The notes under the pieces: generated by a model
Database searches by the model: none
What the model was told of the DNA's origin: nothing
The model's input: only the letters and a program-made list of their open reading frames with translations
NCBI GenBank assembly: GCA_903881515.1
Contig: CAIRTN010000316.1
Coordinates: 1 to 48,673, forward strand
Reading direction: 5' to 3'
DNA: 48,673 nt
Origin: an uncultured Rhodospirillales bacterium
Lineage (GTDB): Bacteria > Pseudomonadota > Alphaproteobacteria > Acetobacterales > Acetobacteraceae
Part shown: in pieces, positions 34,752-43,038 of the stretch
Layout of the letters: the number at the start of each line of letters is the position of its first letter
Numbering within the stretch: the first letter of the stretch is position 1
Translations under genes and position numbers: made by a program

Positions 34752-35863
34752 GCGGCGCGGTACTGCGCGACCGTGTCCCAGTTGATCTCGAAGCCCAGCC
34801 CCGGCCCATCCGGGATTACCGCGGCGCCATCAACCAGCCGGCCGACCGGTTCGACCGTCAGCGCATCGCGCAGCGGATTGGGATACAGCATGTATTCCAG
34901 CATCAGCACATTCGGCGCCGCCGCGGCCAGATGCAGGCTGGCGGCGAGGCACACCCCACCGGACCAGCCGACATGCGGGCAATACTGCACGTGGAATGCG
35001 TGCGCGAGGTCGTAGATCCGCCTGGTCTCGCTGATGCCGCCGGAGCGGGCCACGTCAGGCTGGATCACGCCGACCAGTCGCTCGGCGATCAACTCGCGCG
35101 CCTGCTGCACGGTGTAGTCCTGTTCGCCGGCCGCCAGCCTCACATCGAGATGCGCGCGCAAGTGGCGATAGCCGCCGATATCCTCGGCTGCGATCGGTTC
35201 CTCGAACCACAGATAGTCCTGCGCCTCCAGCGCACGGCCGACGCGGATTGCGTCGTCCACCGAATAGACCGAGTTGGCATCAACGCTCAGGCTGATCTCA
35301 GGCCCGGCGATCTGGCGGATCAGGCCGATCCGCGCCACGGCGCGCTCGACCGGTGCACCGATCTTGACCTTGATGCTGCGCAGCCCGGCGGCGAGGAACG
35401 CCTCGGTATCCGCCCGGGCGACATCGTCCTCCAGCCAATTCACCGAGGATCCATAGGCGGTGATGCGCTGCCGCCCCATCGAGCCGAGCAGGCAGTGCAC
35501 CGGCAGCCCGGCGACCTTGCCGGCAATGTCCCACAAGGCGGTGTCCACTCCGGCAATCGCCTCCAGCAGCATGCCTCCCGAGCGGCCGCTGAGGCTGCGC
35601 TGCATGCGTTGCCAATGCGCCTGGATATCCAGCGCGTTGGCGCCGAGCACGATCGGCCGCAGCAGATGGCGCACCGCTTCGGCATAGGCGGTCGGCGCGA
35701 ACCGGCCGAGGCACTCGCCATAGCAGGTGATGCCGGCATCGGTGCGGATTTCCACCAGCACGATCGACATTGCGGTGAACTCGGCGAAGCCGGTGCGCTG
35801 CGGCACCGGGATACGGCACGTCAGGGGATATGCGATCACGTCGGTGATGCGGATATCGGTCAT
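34748..35863 (-). CDS. Mandelate-racemase-type enolase-superfamily enzyme
   Basis: The 371-residue protein follows the mandelate racemase pattern almost residue for residue: Lys165-x-Lys167 (IKVKIG), Mg ligands Asp195, Glu221/222 and Glu247, and the acid/base dyad Asp270 and His297 (CPHVG). In Pseudomonas mandelate racemase these are K164/K166, D195, E221, E247, D270 and H297. It therefore has the full set to abstract a proton alpha to a carboxylate, acting as a racemase, epimerase or acid-sugar dehydratase. It sits inside the ABC operon, so its substrate is probably the imported compound. Confidence 0.93.
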   Translation of the reverse strand: MTDIRITDVIAYPLTCRIPVPQRTGFAEFTAMSIVLVEIRTDAGITCYGECLGRFAPTAYAEAVRHLLRPIVLGANALDIQAHWQRMQRSLSGRSGGMLLEAIAGVDTALWDIAGKVAGLPVHCLLGSMGRQRITAYGSSVNWLEDDVARADTEAFLAAGLRSIKVKIGAPVERAVARIGLIRQIAGPEISLSVDANSVYSVDDAIRVGRALEAQDYLWFEEPIAAEDIGGYRHLRAHLDVRLAAGEQDYTVQQARELIAERLVGVIQPDVARSGGISETRRIYDLAHAFHVQYCPHVGWSGGVCLAASLHLAAAAPNVLMLEYMLYPNPLRDALTVEPVGRLVDGAAVIPDGPGLGFEINWDTVAQYRAA

Positions 35864-36858
35864 ACGGTCTCTCCGGTTCGCAACGCCGCCAAACGCGCGC
35901 CGCCATAGGCAAACAACCCCGGCGCGCCGCCGGAATGCACGAACACCGCGCCGCCGGGCCAGCGCCCGGCACGCAATTGCGCCGCCATCCCGGCCATCGC
36001 CTTGCCGGTATAGACGGGGTCGAGGATCAGCCCTTCGGTCCGCGCCGCCAGATCCATTGCCACCACGGTGGGCGGATCGGCGATGCCGTAGCTCGGCCCC
36101 ATGCAGCTCTCGTCAAGTTCGAAGTCGGCCGCAGTGACAAGTGCCGGCAGGCCGAGCAATGCTGCCGCCTCCGCCGCGCGCTGCACAATCAACGGCCGCA
36201 GCAGCGACGCCGGCGACTGCGCGCAAACGCCCACCACCCGCAGCGTCGATCCGGCGGTCCGCAGCCCCAGCACCAGTCCGGCCAAGCTCAGGCCCGAACT
36301 CGCCACCAGGAAGATCGCATCGGGCTTCGCGCCCGCCAGTTGCTGCAGCACTTCGGTGGCCATCGGCACATAGGCCGCCGCCCCCAGCGCCGCCGCGGCG
36401 CCCGCCATATGAAACAGATACGGAAGCCGTCCCGCCGCACGCAGCCCGTCGACCATCGCCGCCAGTTCCGCCGCGATGGCCGGGGTATACGGATCGCGCT
36501 CGGCGGTGAAGCGGATCGTCGCGCCCAGCATGCGGTCCAGCACCAGATTGCCCGCATCCTCCTGCCCCGCCTCGCCACGCAGCAGCAGATGCACGCCAAG
36601 CCCGAGTTTCGCCCCCGCCGCCGCCGCGGTGCGGCAGAAATTCGACTGCGCAGCGGCGGTCGCCACCACGCAATCCGCACCCGCTTCAATCGCCGCGGCC
36701 ATCAGCACTTCCAACTGCCGCGTCTTGTTGCCGCCCAGCGCCAGCCCGCTCAGATCCTCCCGCTTCACCCAGACCGGCGCGCCCAGCACCGCACCCAGCC
36801 GCGGCGCGGTCTCCAGCGGGGTCGGGAAGCAGCCCAGGGTGACGCGGGGCAGCGCCAT
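35860..36858 (-). CDS. D-cysteine desulfhydrase / ACC-deaminase-family PLP enzyme
   Basis: MALPRVTLGCFPTPLE at 36858 is the start; it overlaps the stop of the binding-protein gene by one base (TGATG). The 332-residue protein has the tryptophan-synthase-beta fold with PLP-lysine in LALGGNKTRQLE and AQSNFCRTAAAAG near the cofactor, and a C-terminal HSGGAPGLFAYG. This pattern fits D-cysteine desulfhydrase and 1-aminocyclopropane-1-carboxylate deaminase, which both deaminate small amino acids. Its place in an acid-catabolic operon suggests the imported compound is an amino acid or its derivative. Confidence 0.88.
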   Translation of the reverse strand: MALPRVTLGCFPTPLETAPRLGAVLGAPVWVKREDLSGLALGGNKTRQLEVLMAAAIEAGADCVVATAAAQSNFCRTAAAAGAKLGLGVHLLLRGEAGQEDAGNLVLDRMLGATIRFTAERDPYTPAIAAELAAMVDGLRAAGRLPYLFHMAGAAAALGAAAYVPMATEVLQQLAGAKPDAIFLVASSGLSLAGLVLGLRTAGSTLRVVGVCAQSPASLLRPLIVQRAAEAAALLGLPALVTAADFELDESCMGPSYGIADPPTVVAMDLAARTEGLILDPVYTGKAMAGMAAQLRAGRWPGGAVFVHSGGAPGLFAYGGARLAALRTGETV

Positions 36859-38129
36859 CACACCACCAGCGGCTGCACCCGCTTCACCACGTCGTCCATC
36901 GCCGCCTGCGGCTCCTTCATCCCCAGCACGGCGGCCTGCATTTGCTCGACGAAAATGTCCGCGGCCTTCGCCGAATTGTCGAACGCCGGCAGCGGAATGC
37001 GCGCATAGCGCAGGGCCGAGGCTTCCACCTTGGCATAGGGCAATTGCGCCTGGATGCGCGGGTCCTCGTAGGCCGAAGCGCGGATTGGCCCGTTGCCGTT
37101 GATCGCGGCCTTCGTGGTCGCCTCCTTGCTCGCCAGCTCGGCGATCAGGCTCCACGCCACCTCTTTCTTCGTTGCGTTCTTCGGCATCACCATCGACCAG
37201 AACTCGGTCTTCACCGGCGCGACCTCGAACTGCCCGCGCAGCGCGGCCGCCACTGGCACCGGGGCGACCTTGAACGCGCCAGGGAATTTCGACTTGGCGG
37301 GGTCGTTGTAGAACTGCGTCCGGCTCAGCCCGTTGATGGTCATCGCCGCCCGGCCCGAGGCCATCCAGGTGTTGACGTCCTCGTCCTTTACCGTGGTGAA
37401 GCTGCGCGGCAGCACCCCGGCTTTGTAGAAGTCCCGCAGCAGGGTGATCGCCTTCACCATCGGCGCCTCGTTGGCCACCACCTTCATGCCGGCGTCGATG
37501 AAATCGCCGTTCAGCATGCGCGCGACGTCGACAATGTTCGGGTAGGTATCGCCCGAGATGCAGAACCCGTTGACCTGCGATCCGTCGGCCCGCTTGTAGG
37601 TCATCTTCTGCGCGGTCTCGATGAACTCCTCCAGCGTCGCCGGCGGTCCGGAAATCCCGCGCTCGGCGAACAGTTCGGCGTTGTAATGCAGGCCCGAGGT
37701 TGAGTGCCGGAACGGCACGCCCATGGTCTTGCCGTCGAACACCATCGCCTTGCGCAGGCCGGGGAAAATGTCGTCGTACTGCTCGATCGGCGCCTTCGCC
37801 ATCCAGGGATCGAGCGGTTGGAACAGCCCGGCGATCCGCGGCACTGCTCGGGCGTTGACCAGGAAGGCAATGTCGATCGTGGTCGCCGCCAGGCTGGCTT
37901 CCCGGAACAGGCGCTCATGCAGGGCGTTGGTCTCCAGCGTCACCCAGGTGACGTTAAAGCCGGTGCGTTGCCGCCAAGCCTCGGTGATATCGCCGGCGCG
38001 GCTGCCTTTGCTGACGCTCAGCATCACCGGGTGCGCGAGGATTGTCAGCTCCTTGGCACCCTGCGCGTGGGCGCCGGCGGCCAATCCCGCCCCGGCAATT
38101 CCTCCCATCAACGACCGACGTGTCAGCAT
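36858..38129 (-). CDS. ABC transporter substrate-binding protein, sugar type (family 1)
   Basis: The 423-residue protein starts MLTRRSLMGGIAGAGLAAGAHAQ, a leader with twin Arg (Tat-like). The mature part matches family-1 binding proteins of CUT1 importers (KELTILAHPVMLSV; MVFDGKTMGVPFRHSTSGLHYNAELF; EVAWSLIAELASKEATTKAA). It heads the six-gene operon, as binding proteins usually do, and delivers the solute to the two permeases at 33059-34751. It is divergent from the 292-residue hypothetical at 38248 across 118 bases, which must contain promoters for both. Confidence 0.93.
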   Translation of the reverse strand: MLTRRSLMGGIAGAGLAAGAHAQGAKELTILAHPVMLSVSKGSRAGDITEAWRQRTGFNVTWVTLETNALHERLFREASLAATTIDIAFLVNARAVPRIAGLFQPLDPWMAKAPIEQYDDIFPGLRKAMVFDGKTMGVPFRHSTSGLHYNAELFAERGISGPPATLEEFIETAQKMTYKRADGSQVNGFCISGDTYPNIVDVARMLNGDFIDAGMKVVANEAPMVKAITLLRDFYKAGVLPRSFTTVKDEDVNTWMASGRAAMTINGLSRTQFYNDPAKSKFPGAFKVAPVPVAAALRGQFEVAPVKTEFWSMVMPKNATKKEVAWSLIAELASKEATTKAAINGNGPIRASAYEDPRIQAQLPYAKVEASALRYARIPLPAFDNSAKAADIFVEQMQAAVLGMKEPQAAMDDVVKRVQPLVV

Positions 38130-38247
38130 GGCATTCCTCCCGCGATCTTGTTGCAGCGAAGTCTAGCCACAACCGGCGCCAGCCTCCAACGCGTTCGTTG
38201 ACACATCGCGCGGCCGCCAACATCCTGGCGGAAACGGGAGAAGCGCC

Positions 38248-39126
38248 ATGAACCCAGACGAGCTGCAAACCCTGCGTTTTGCCGATCCGCGCCTGAGCCG
38301 CTTCGACCCGCTGCCCCGCATCATCACGCTGGACGATTTCGACCGCGGCTTCTGCGGCTGGACCCAGCTTGTCGGCAATTACGAGCATACGCTGGACGCG
38401 ATGCTGCCCGGGTACGCCCAGCACAGCGCGGCGATGCTCAGTTCCGCCTCGGCCTGGGAATTCGGCAGCCATGGCGGCTTCGATGGCACCTATTCGCTCA
38501 AGCTCGCCACCAAGCCGAAAAAGGGCGGCCAGAACGTCGCCATCAAGCGGCTGACCTTCCGCAAGCGCGGGCCGATCCGCCTCGAGTTCTACTTCACGTT
38601 CAAGCCCGAAGCCTCCGAGCTGCGGCTTGGCGAGGCGGAAATCCGCTCGGTCGGCTTCCTCTACGATCTGCAAAGCGGCGATGCCGATGCCGACTCGCTG
38701 CGGGTGATGCCGCATATGCGGTTTCTCAACGCGCTCGATGGCGTGCACGAGCAGAAATGGCAGTTCAAACGCCGCACCATGGCGCTGAAGCCGCTGGGCA
38801 ACGAGGGCAAGACCTTCACCCATTACCATCTCAGCCCGAATGACTGGGAAGACCTGCCCGGCGGGCATCAGCGGCTTTGCTATAACGAGATTCCGACCAA
38901 GATTAACTGGCACTACGCCCGCTTCGACTTCGACCTCGCCAGCTGGCAGGCAACGCGGTTCCAGTGCAACGATCGGGTATTCGACCTGTCGGGCTACGAG
39001 CCGATCGTGATCCCCGGCATGCGCAACCTGTGGTGCATGTTGAACCTCGCGTTCTTCGTCGAGACCGATACCGACAAGCGCGCCTTCATGTATGTCGACG
39101 GGGTCTGCCTGTCGGGAGATTTCTGA
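38248..39126 (+). CDS. Conserved hypothetical protein (possibly DUF6772)
   Basis: A 292-residue cytoplasmic protein with no leader: ITLDDFDRGFCGWTQLVGNYE, FGSHGGFDGTYSLKLATKPKKGGQNVAIKRLTF, and FFVETDTDKRAFMYVDGVC. Many beta-strand-like segments and aromatic residues suggest a carbohydrate-binding-like sandwich. I recall similar proteins under DUF6772, but am not certain. Its stop overlaps the start of the next gene (TGATG), so they form an operon facing away from the ABC operon. Confidence 0.65.
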   Translation: MNPDELQTLRFADPRLSRFDPLPRIITLDDFDRGFCGWTQLVGNYEHTLDAMLPGYAQHSAAMLSSASAWEFGSHGGFDGTYSLKLATKPKKGGQNVAIKRLTFRKRGPIRLEFYFTFKPEASELRLGEAEIRSVGFLYDLQSGDADADSLRVMPHMRFLNALDGVHEQKWQFKRRTMALKPLGNEGKTFTHYHLSPNDWEDLPGGHQRLCYNEIPTKINWHYARFDFDLASWQATRFQCNDRVFDLSGYEPIVIPGMRNLWCMLNLAFFVETDTDKRAFMYVDGVCLSGDF

Positions 39127-39461
39127 TGCTGCCGGAAAGCCACAGCGCCATTGTCGCCCGCAACGAACCCTGGTCCGGCAGCGTCGCCACCGAGCCGTAC
39201 GAGGTTGGCTGGGCGCATGAAGCCATCATCTTCGTGCGCGCGCTGGCGGTCAGCGGTGCCGGCGCGGCCGAGGCGCGGGTGCAGATCTCGCCCGACGGCA
39301 TGCACTGGGCCGATGAAGGCACGCGGTTTGCCCTGCCGAGCAACACCGCGGAGGTGACCTACGCACGGGTGCGCCATTTCGGCCTGTGGCTGCGCATCGC
39401 CGCCGATCTGCCGGATGGGCTCGCGCTGAAGGTGCTCGTCAGCATCGCCCTGAAGGCATGA
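39126..39461 (+). CDS. Small conserved hypothetical, coupled to the 292-residue protein
   Basis: The 111-residue protein starts at ATG 39126, which shares its A with the TGA of the previous gene. It is beta-rich (AIIFVRALAVSGAGAAEARVQISPDGMHWADEGTRF; YARVRHFGLWLRIAADL). The pattern SPDGMHWADEG resembles single-domain beta-sandwich units. It has no leader. A function cannot be assigned; tight coupling suggests it binds or modifies the upstream product. Confidence 0.65.
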   Translation: MLPESHSAIVARNEPWSGSVATEPYEVGWAHEAIIFVRALAVSGAGAAEARVQISPDGMHWADEGTRFALPSNTAEVTYARVRHFGLWLRIAADLPDGLALKVLVSIALKA

Positions 39462-39500
39462 AAACCCTGTAGACTCGCCCGAGTCGCAAGGGACACCCGA

Positions 39501-39743
39501 ATGGCCATCGCCGAACGCATCATTTTCCAGCCCTATCTGCAGGGCAAACGCGGCGGCATGAAGCCGGGCACCGCGATCGCCTGCCGCAATTCCGCTGAAG
39601 CAGAGCTTCGCGCGGAGAAAGCCATGGCCGCCGGCACGGTGGTGGGCTGTCACGTGGTGCGGATCATGGCCGATGAGGAAGCGGGCGATTACGGCGAGCC
39701 GGAGTTCCTCAATGCCTATGGCACGGTGCCGGAGGCGGCCTAG
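39501..39743 (+). CDS. Small conserved hypothetical protein
   Basis: An 80-residue protein (MAIAERIIFQPYLQGKRGGMKPG) with CRNSAEAELRAEKAMAAGTVVGCHVVRIMADEEAGDYGEPEF. Short proteins of this kind with two Cys are common hypotheticals in alphaproteobacteria. It lies 39 bases after the previous gene in the same direction and overlaps the stop of the convergent monooxygenase by 4 bases. Confidence 0.6.
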   Translation: MAIAERIIFQPYLQGKRGGMKPGTAIACRNSAEAELRAEKAMAAGTVVGCHVVRIMADEEAGDYGEPEFLNAYGTVPEAA

Positions 39744-41500
39744 CTGAGGTGATGCACCTCGGCCAGGCCGTAGACCGGGGTCGGCAGCCCCTGAAGCCGA
39801 GCCTTGAGTTGTAGCGCGAGGTAGCGCGAATAATGCCGAGACTGCGCCAGATTGCCGCCGTGGAACCATAGGCCGGGCTGCTGGGTCGGCTTCCACATGT
39901 TGCGCAGTTCGCCTTCCCACGGCCCAGGGTCCTTGGCGGTGTTGGAGCCCAGGCCCCAGCATTTGCCGACGCGGTCTGCGACTTCCTGCGAGATCAGTTG
40001 CGCGGCCCAGCCGTTCATCGAGCCGTAGCCGGTGGCGTAGACGATCAGGTCGGCCGGGAGTTCCTCGCCCGAGGTGAGGATCACCGAGCGCTCACGGATC
40101 TCGCGGATTTCGACGCCGCTGCGTAAGCCGATATCGCCATTGGCGACCAGTTCCGAGCCGCCGACATCGATGTAATAGCCCGAGCCACGGCGCTGGTATT
40201 TCAGGCCGAGGCCGGAGCCGTCATCGCCGAAATCGAGCAGGAAGCCGGCTTTGCGCAGCCGGTCGTAATAGGCGGCGTCGTCGCGTTGGATCTGCTCGGA
40301 GATCGGACGTTGCACGTCGGCCCAGAGCTTGTAGGGCAGGGTGGCGGCGAGCAGGTCGGCGTCATCGACCTTGACGCCGCGGGCGACGGCGGCATCGCCG
40401 AATGGGCCCTTGTCGAAGTTGCGGCGCAGGGTGGCGGCGCGGGCGACCAGGGTGGAGGAGCGTTGCAGCATGGTGACCTCGGCGCCCTGTTCCCACAGGT
40501 CGGCGGCGATGTCGTGCGCGGAATTGTTGGAGCCGACGACGATGCAGGATTTCCCGGCGTAGTCCTCGCCGCCGCGATGGGCACTGGAATGGTGCTGCTG
40601 GCCGAGGAAGCGCTCCGCGCCGGGGATCTGCGGGATATCCGGCACGCCGGACATGCCGGTGGCCAGGATCAGGTGCTTGGGATGCAGCGTGACCGGCGTG
40701 CCGTTACGGTCGAGCTGCACGGTCCATTCTCCGGCGGCTTCGTCGTAGGAAGCGGACTGGCAGCGCGTGGCGGCCCAGTAATCCAGCTCCATGATGCGGA
40801 CATACATCTCCAGCCAGTCGCCCATCATGTCCTTCGGCATGTACGTAGGCCAGTGCTCGGGAAATTCGAGATAGGGCAGGTGGCAGTAGCGGATATGGTC
40901 GTGCAGGCAGAGCGATTTGTAGCGGTTGCGCCAGGCATCGCCGGGGCGGGGGAGGGCGTCGACGACCAGGGTGGGAACGTCGAGCCGCTTGAGCCGGGCG
41001 GCCAGGCCGATGCCGCCCTGGCCGCCGCCGACGATCAGGCAGAACGGCTGCTCGGTGCTGCCCAGCGCGGCGGATGCCGCGGCGCGGCGTTCGGCCCAGG
41101 TGGGTTTGCCGCCCTTGACCGCGCCGTAGGTGACGCCCTCCTCGCGGGTGGGGCCGGCTTTCTCCTCGAAGCCTTTCAGTTCACGCAAGGCGGTGAACAG
41201 CATATGCGCTTTGCCGTCCTTCAGCCGCACCTGACCGCGGCCGCGGCCTGTGGCGGTCTCGAAGGTAAACCAGCCGCCACCCTCGGCTTCGACGGGGGTG
41301 AAGCCGCGCGGCTGCACCTCGGCGAGGCGGGTATCGAGCATCGCCTGAATTTCACCCGCACCTTCCAGGGTGCGGATGTTCCAGGTGAAGGCGACGAGAT
41401 CGCGCCAGTAGCAGTCGGGCGCGAACAGGTCGGCGATCGGGGCGTTGCGGGTGAGGGCGGAGGCGAAGGCGGCAAGCCAGGCGGAGATGTCAGGCGTCAT
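39740..41500 (-). CDS. Flavin-containing monooxygenase with N-terminal NTF2-like domain
   Basis: The ATG at 41500 overlaps the TGA of the binding-protein gene (ATGA). The first about 120 residues look like an NTF2/SnoaL domain (WLAAFASALTRNAPIADLFAPDCYWRDLVAF). A FAD motif follows (IVGGGQGGIGLAARL), then LATGMSGVPDIP, the NADPH motif CIVVGSNNSAHDIA and the FMO-type fingerprint FLGQQHHSSAH. Together, 586 residues are normal for class-B monooxygenases that oxidise N, S or carbonyl carbon. It ends a minus-strand operon with a family-5 binding protein and a serine peptidase. Confidence 0.9.
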   Translation of the reverse strand: MTPDISAWLAAFASALTRNAPIADLFAPDCYWRDLVAFTWNIRTLEGAGEIQAMLDTRLAEVQPRGFTPVEAEGGGWFTFETATGRGRGQVRLKDGKAHMLFTALRELKGFEEKAGPTREEGVTYGAVKGGKPTWAERRAAASAALGSTEQPFCLIVGGGQGGIGLAARLKRLDVPTLVVDALPRPGDAWRNRYKSLCLHDHIRYCHLPYLEFPEHWPTYMPKDMMGDWLEMYVRIMELDYWAATRCQSASYDEAAGEWTVQLDRNGTPVTLHPKHLILATGMSGVPDIPQIPGAERFLGQQHHSSAHRGGEDYAGKSCIVVGSNNSAHDIAADLWEQGAEVTMLQRSSTLVARAATLRRNFDKGPFGDAAVARGVKVDDADLLAATLPYKLWADVQRPISEQIQRDDAAYYDRLRKAGFLLDFGDDGSGLGLKYQRRGSGYYIDVGGSELVANGDIGLRSGVEIREIRERSVILTSGEELPADLIVYATGYGSMNGWAAQLISQEVADRVGKCWGLGSNTAKDPGPWEGELRNMWKPTQQPGLWFHGGNLAQSRHYSRYLALQLKARLQGLPTPVYGLAEVHHLS

Positions 41501-43038
41501 TTCTTGCTGATGTTCCAGAAGGCGAGGACGAGGCCGTGCTGCACGCCGGAGATGTTGGCGCGATAGGCGATCGGCTGGCGGAACAGGCCGAGCACGAGGG
41601 AGGGCAGTTCCTCCCACAGGGCACGGCTATAGGGGTCGAACTTGGCGGCGGTGGGGTTCTCGATCAGGTCGGTGCGCATGGCTTCGAGCTTCTCGGAGCA
41701 GGGCCAGCCGACATAGTTGTTCTGGTCGCAACGGGCATCGACCAGGATGTTGGTGGCGGGCTGCGACAGGGTGGCGATGTCGCCGCCGGACTGGAAGATG
41801 TGCCAGCCGCCCTTCTCCGGCGCGTCCTTGCGGGCACGGCGCACGACCAGGGTGCCCCAGTCGGAGGTTTGCAGATCGACGTTGACGCCGATCGACCGCA
41901 GCTTGTCGGCGGTGACCTGGGCCAGGCCGTCGATCAGCGGGATTTCCTGGGTGGTGAGGATGACGATTTTCTCGCCCTTGTAGCCGGCCTCTGCGAACAG
42001 CTTTTTTGCCAGTTCCGGGTTCGGCTTGCGATACGGCTCGCTGCCGGCCTCGGTGCCGTTCGGCGCGGTGCAGCCGAAGAAGGAGAAGCATTCCTTCCAC
42101 CAGGTTGAGTCAGTGGTGAAGGCCGCCGACAGATAATCCTTCTGGTCAACCAGCAGCGCCAGGGCACGGCGCGCGCGCACGTCGTTGAACGGCGGGTGCA
42201 GCGTGTTCATCCGCAGGAAGGCCATGTTGCCGAGCTTGGAGGATTCCTCGACGACGATGTCCTTGCGGCCCTGCAGGGATTGCAGCCCGTCATGCGGCAA
42301 CTGGTCGAGCAGGTCGACCTCGCCTTTCTGCAAGGCGGCGACACGGGTTTGCAGATCGGGAATGATCAGCCACTCGACTTTGTCGACCAGCACCTTCTTG
42401 CCGCCGGCGGTGCCGTTGGCGGGTTCGTCGCGCGAGACATAGGCGGGGTTGCGGTCGAACACCACGCGCGAGCCGGGATTGTAGAGCGCGTTGTTGAACT
42501 TGAACGGGCCGGAACCGATCGTGGTGGTCATCGGCTTGTCGCCGGCGGCCGCGATATCCTCGGCGCGCATCATCATCGCGCCCGAGCCAGCCAGCGAGGC
42601 CTCGACATAGGCATAGGGCTGGTTGAACACCAGGCGGACATGGTCGGCGTCGACGGCCTCCAGCTTGCCGAGGCGCTTGACCATCAACTGCATCATCGGG
42701 TCCTGCTTGGCGGCCCGCGGGATGGAGGCGACGATGTCGGCGGCGGTGACCTTCTGGCCGTTATGGAACACCAGGCCGGGGCGCAGCGCGAGATCGTAGG
42801 TCAGCTTGTCGGCGGAAACCTTCAGCTCACCCGCCATCTGCGGGTGCACGATCATGTCCTCGTCGAAGGCGAACAGCTGATCGTAGATCATCGCGCCGTA
42901 GATCCGGGTGACGGTGGCTGCGGTGATATGCGGGTCGAGCACCCGCAGGTCGGCCTGCGGCACCACGCGCAGCACGGTTTCGGCCTGCGCCAGCACTGGC
43001 ATGGCGGCGAGGACGGCGGCGAGGATGAGTTTGCGCAT
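41497..43038 (-). CDS. ABC transporter substrate-binding protein, family 5 (second copy)
   Basis: MRKLILAAVLAAMPVLAQAE at 43038 is a clean signal peptide; the start shares its A with the TAA of the peptidase gene. The 513-residue protein shows family-5 features: LRVVPQADLRVLDPHITAA, NGQKVTAADIVASI, TIGSGPFKFNN, and QKGEVDLLDQLP. It is the second orphan of this type in the window and similar to that at 8930-10495. Its partners in the operon are a serine peptidase and a monooxygenase, not a permease, suggesting it serves peptide or modified-amino-acid scavenging. Confidence 0.92.
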   Translation of the reverse strand: MRKLILAAVLAAMPVLAQAETVLRVVPQADLRVLDPHITAATVTRIYGAMIYDQLFAFDEDMIVHPQMAGELKVSADKLTYDLALRPGLVFHNGQKVTAADIVASIPRAAKQDPMMQLMVKRLGKLEAVDADHVRLVFNQPYAYVEASLAGSGAMMMRAEDIAAAGDKPMTTTIGSGPFKFNNALYNPGSRVVFDRNPAYVSRDEPANGTAGGKKVLVDKVEWLIIPDLQTRVAALQKGEVDLLDQLPHDGLQSLQGRKDIVVEESSKLGNMAFLRMNTLHPPFNDVRARRALALLVDQKDYLSAAFTTDSTWWKECFSFFGCTAPNGTEAGSEPYRKPNPELAKKLFAEAGYKGEKIVILTTQEIPLIDGLAQVTADKLRSIGVNVDLQTSDWGTLVVRRARKDAPEKGGWHIFQSGGDIATLSQPATNILVDARCDQNNYVGWPCSEKLEAMRTDLIENPTAAKFDPYSRALWEELPSLVLGLFRQPIAYRANISGVQHGLVLAFWNISKK

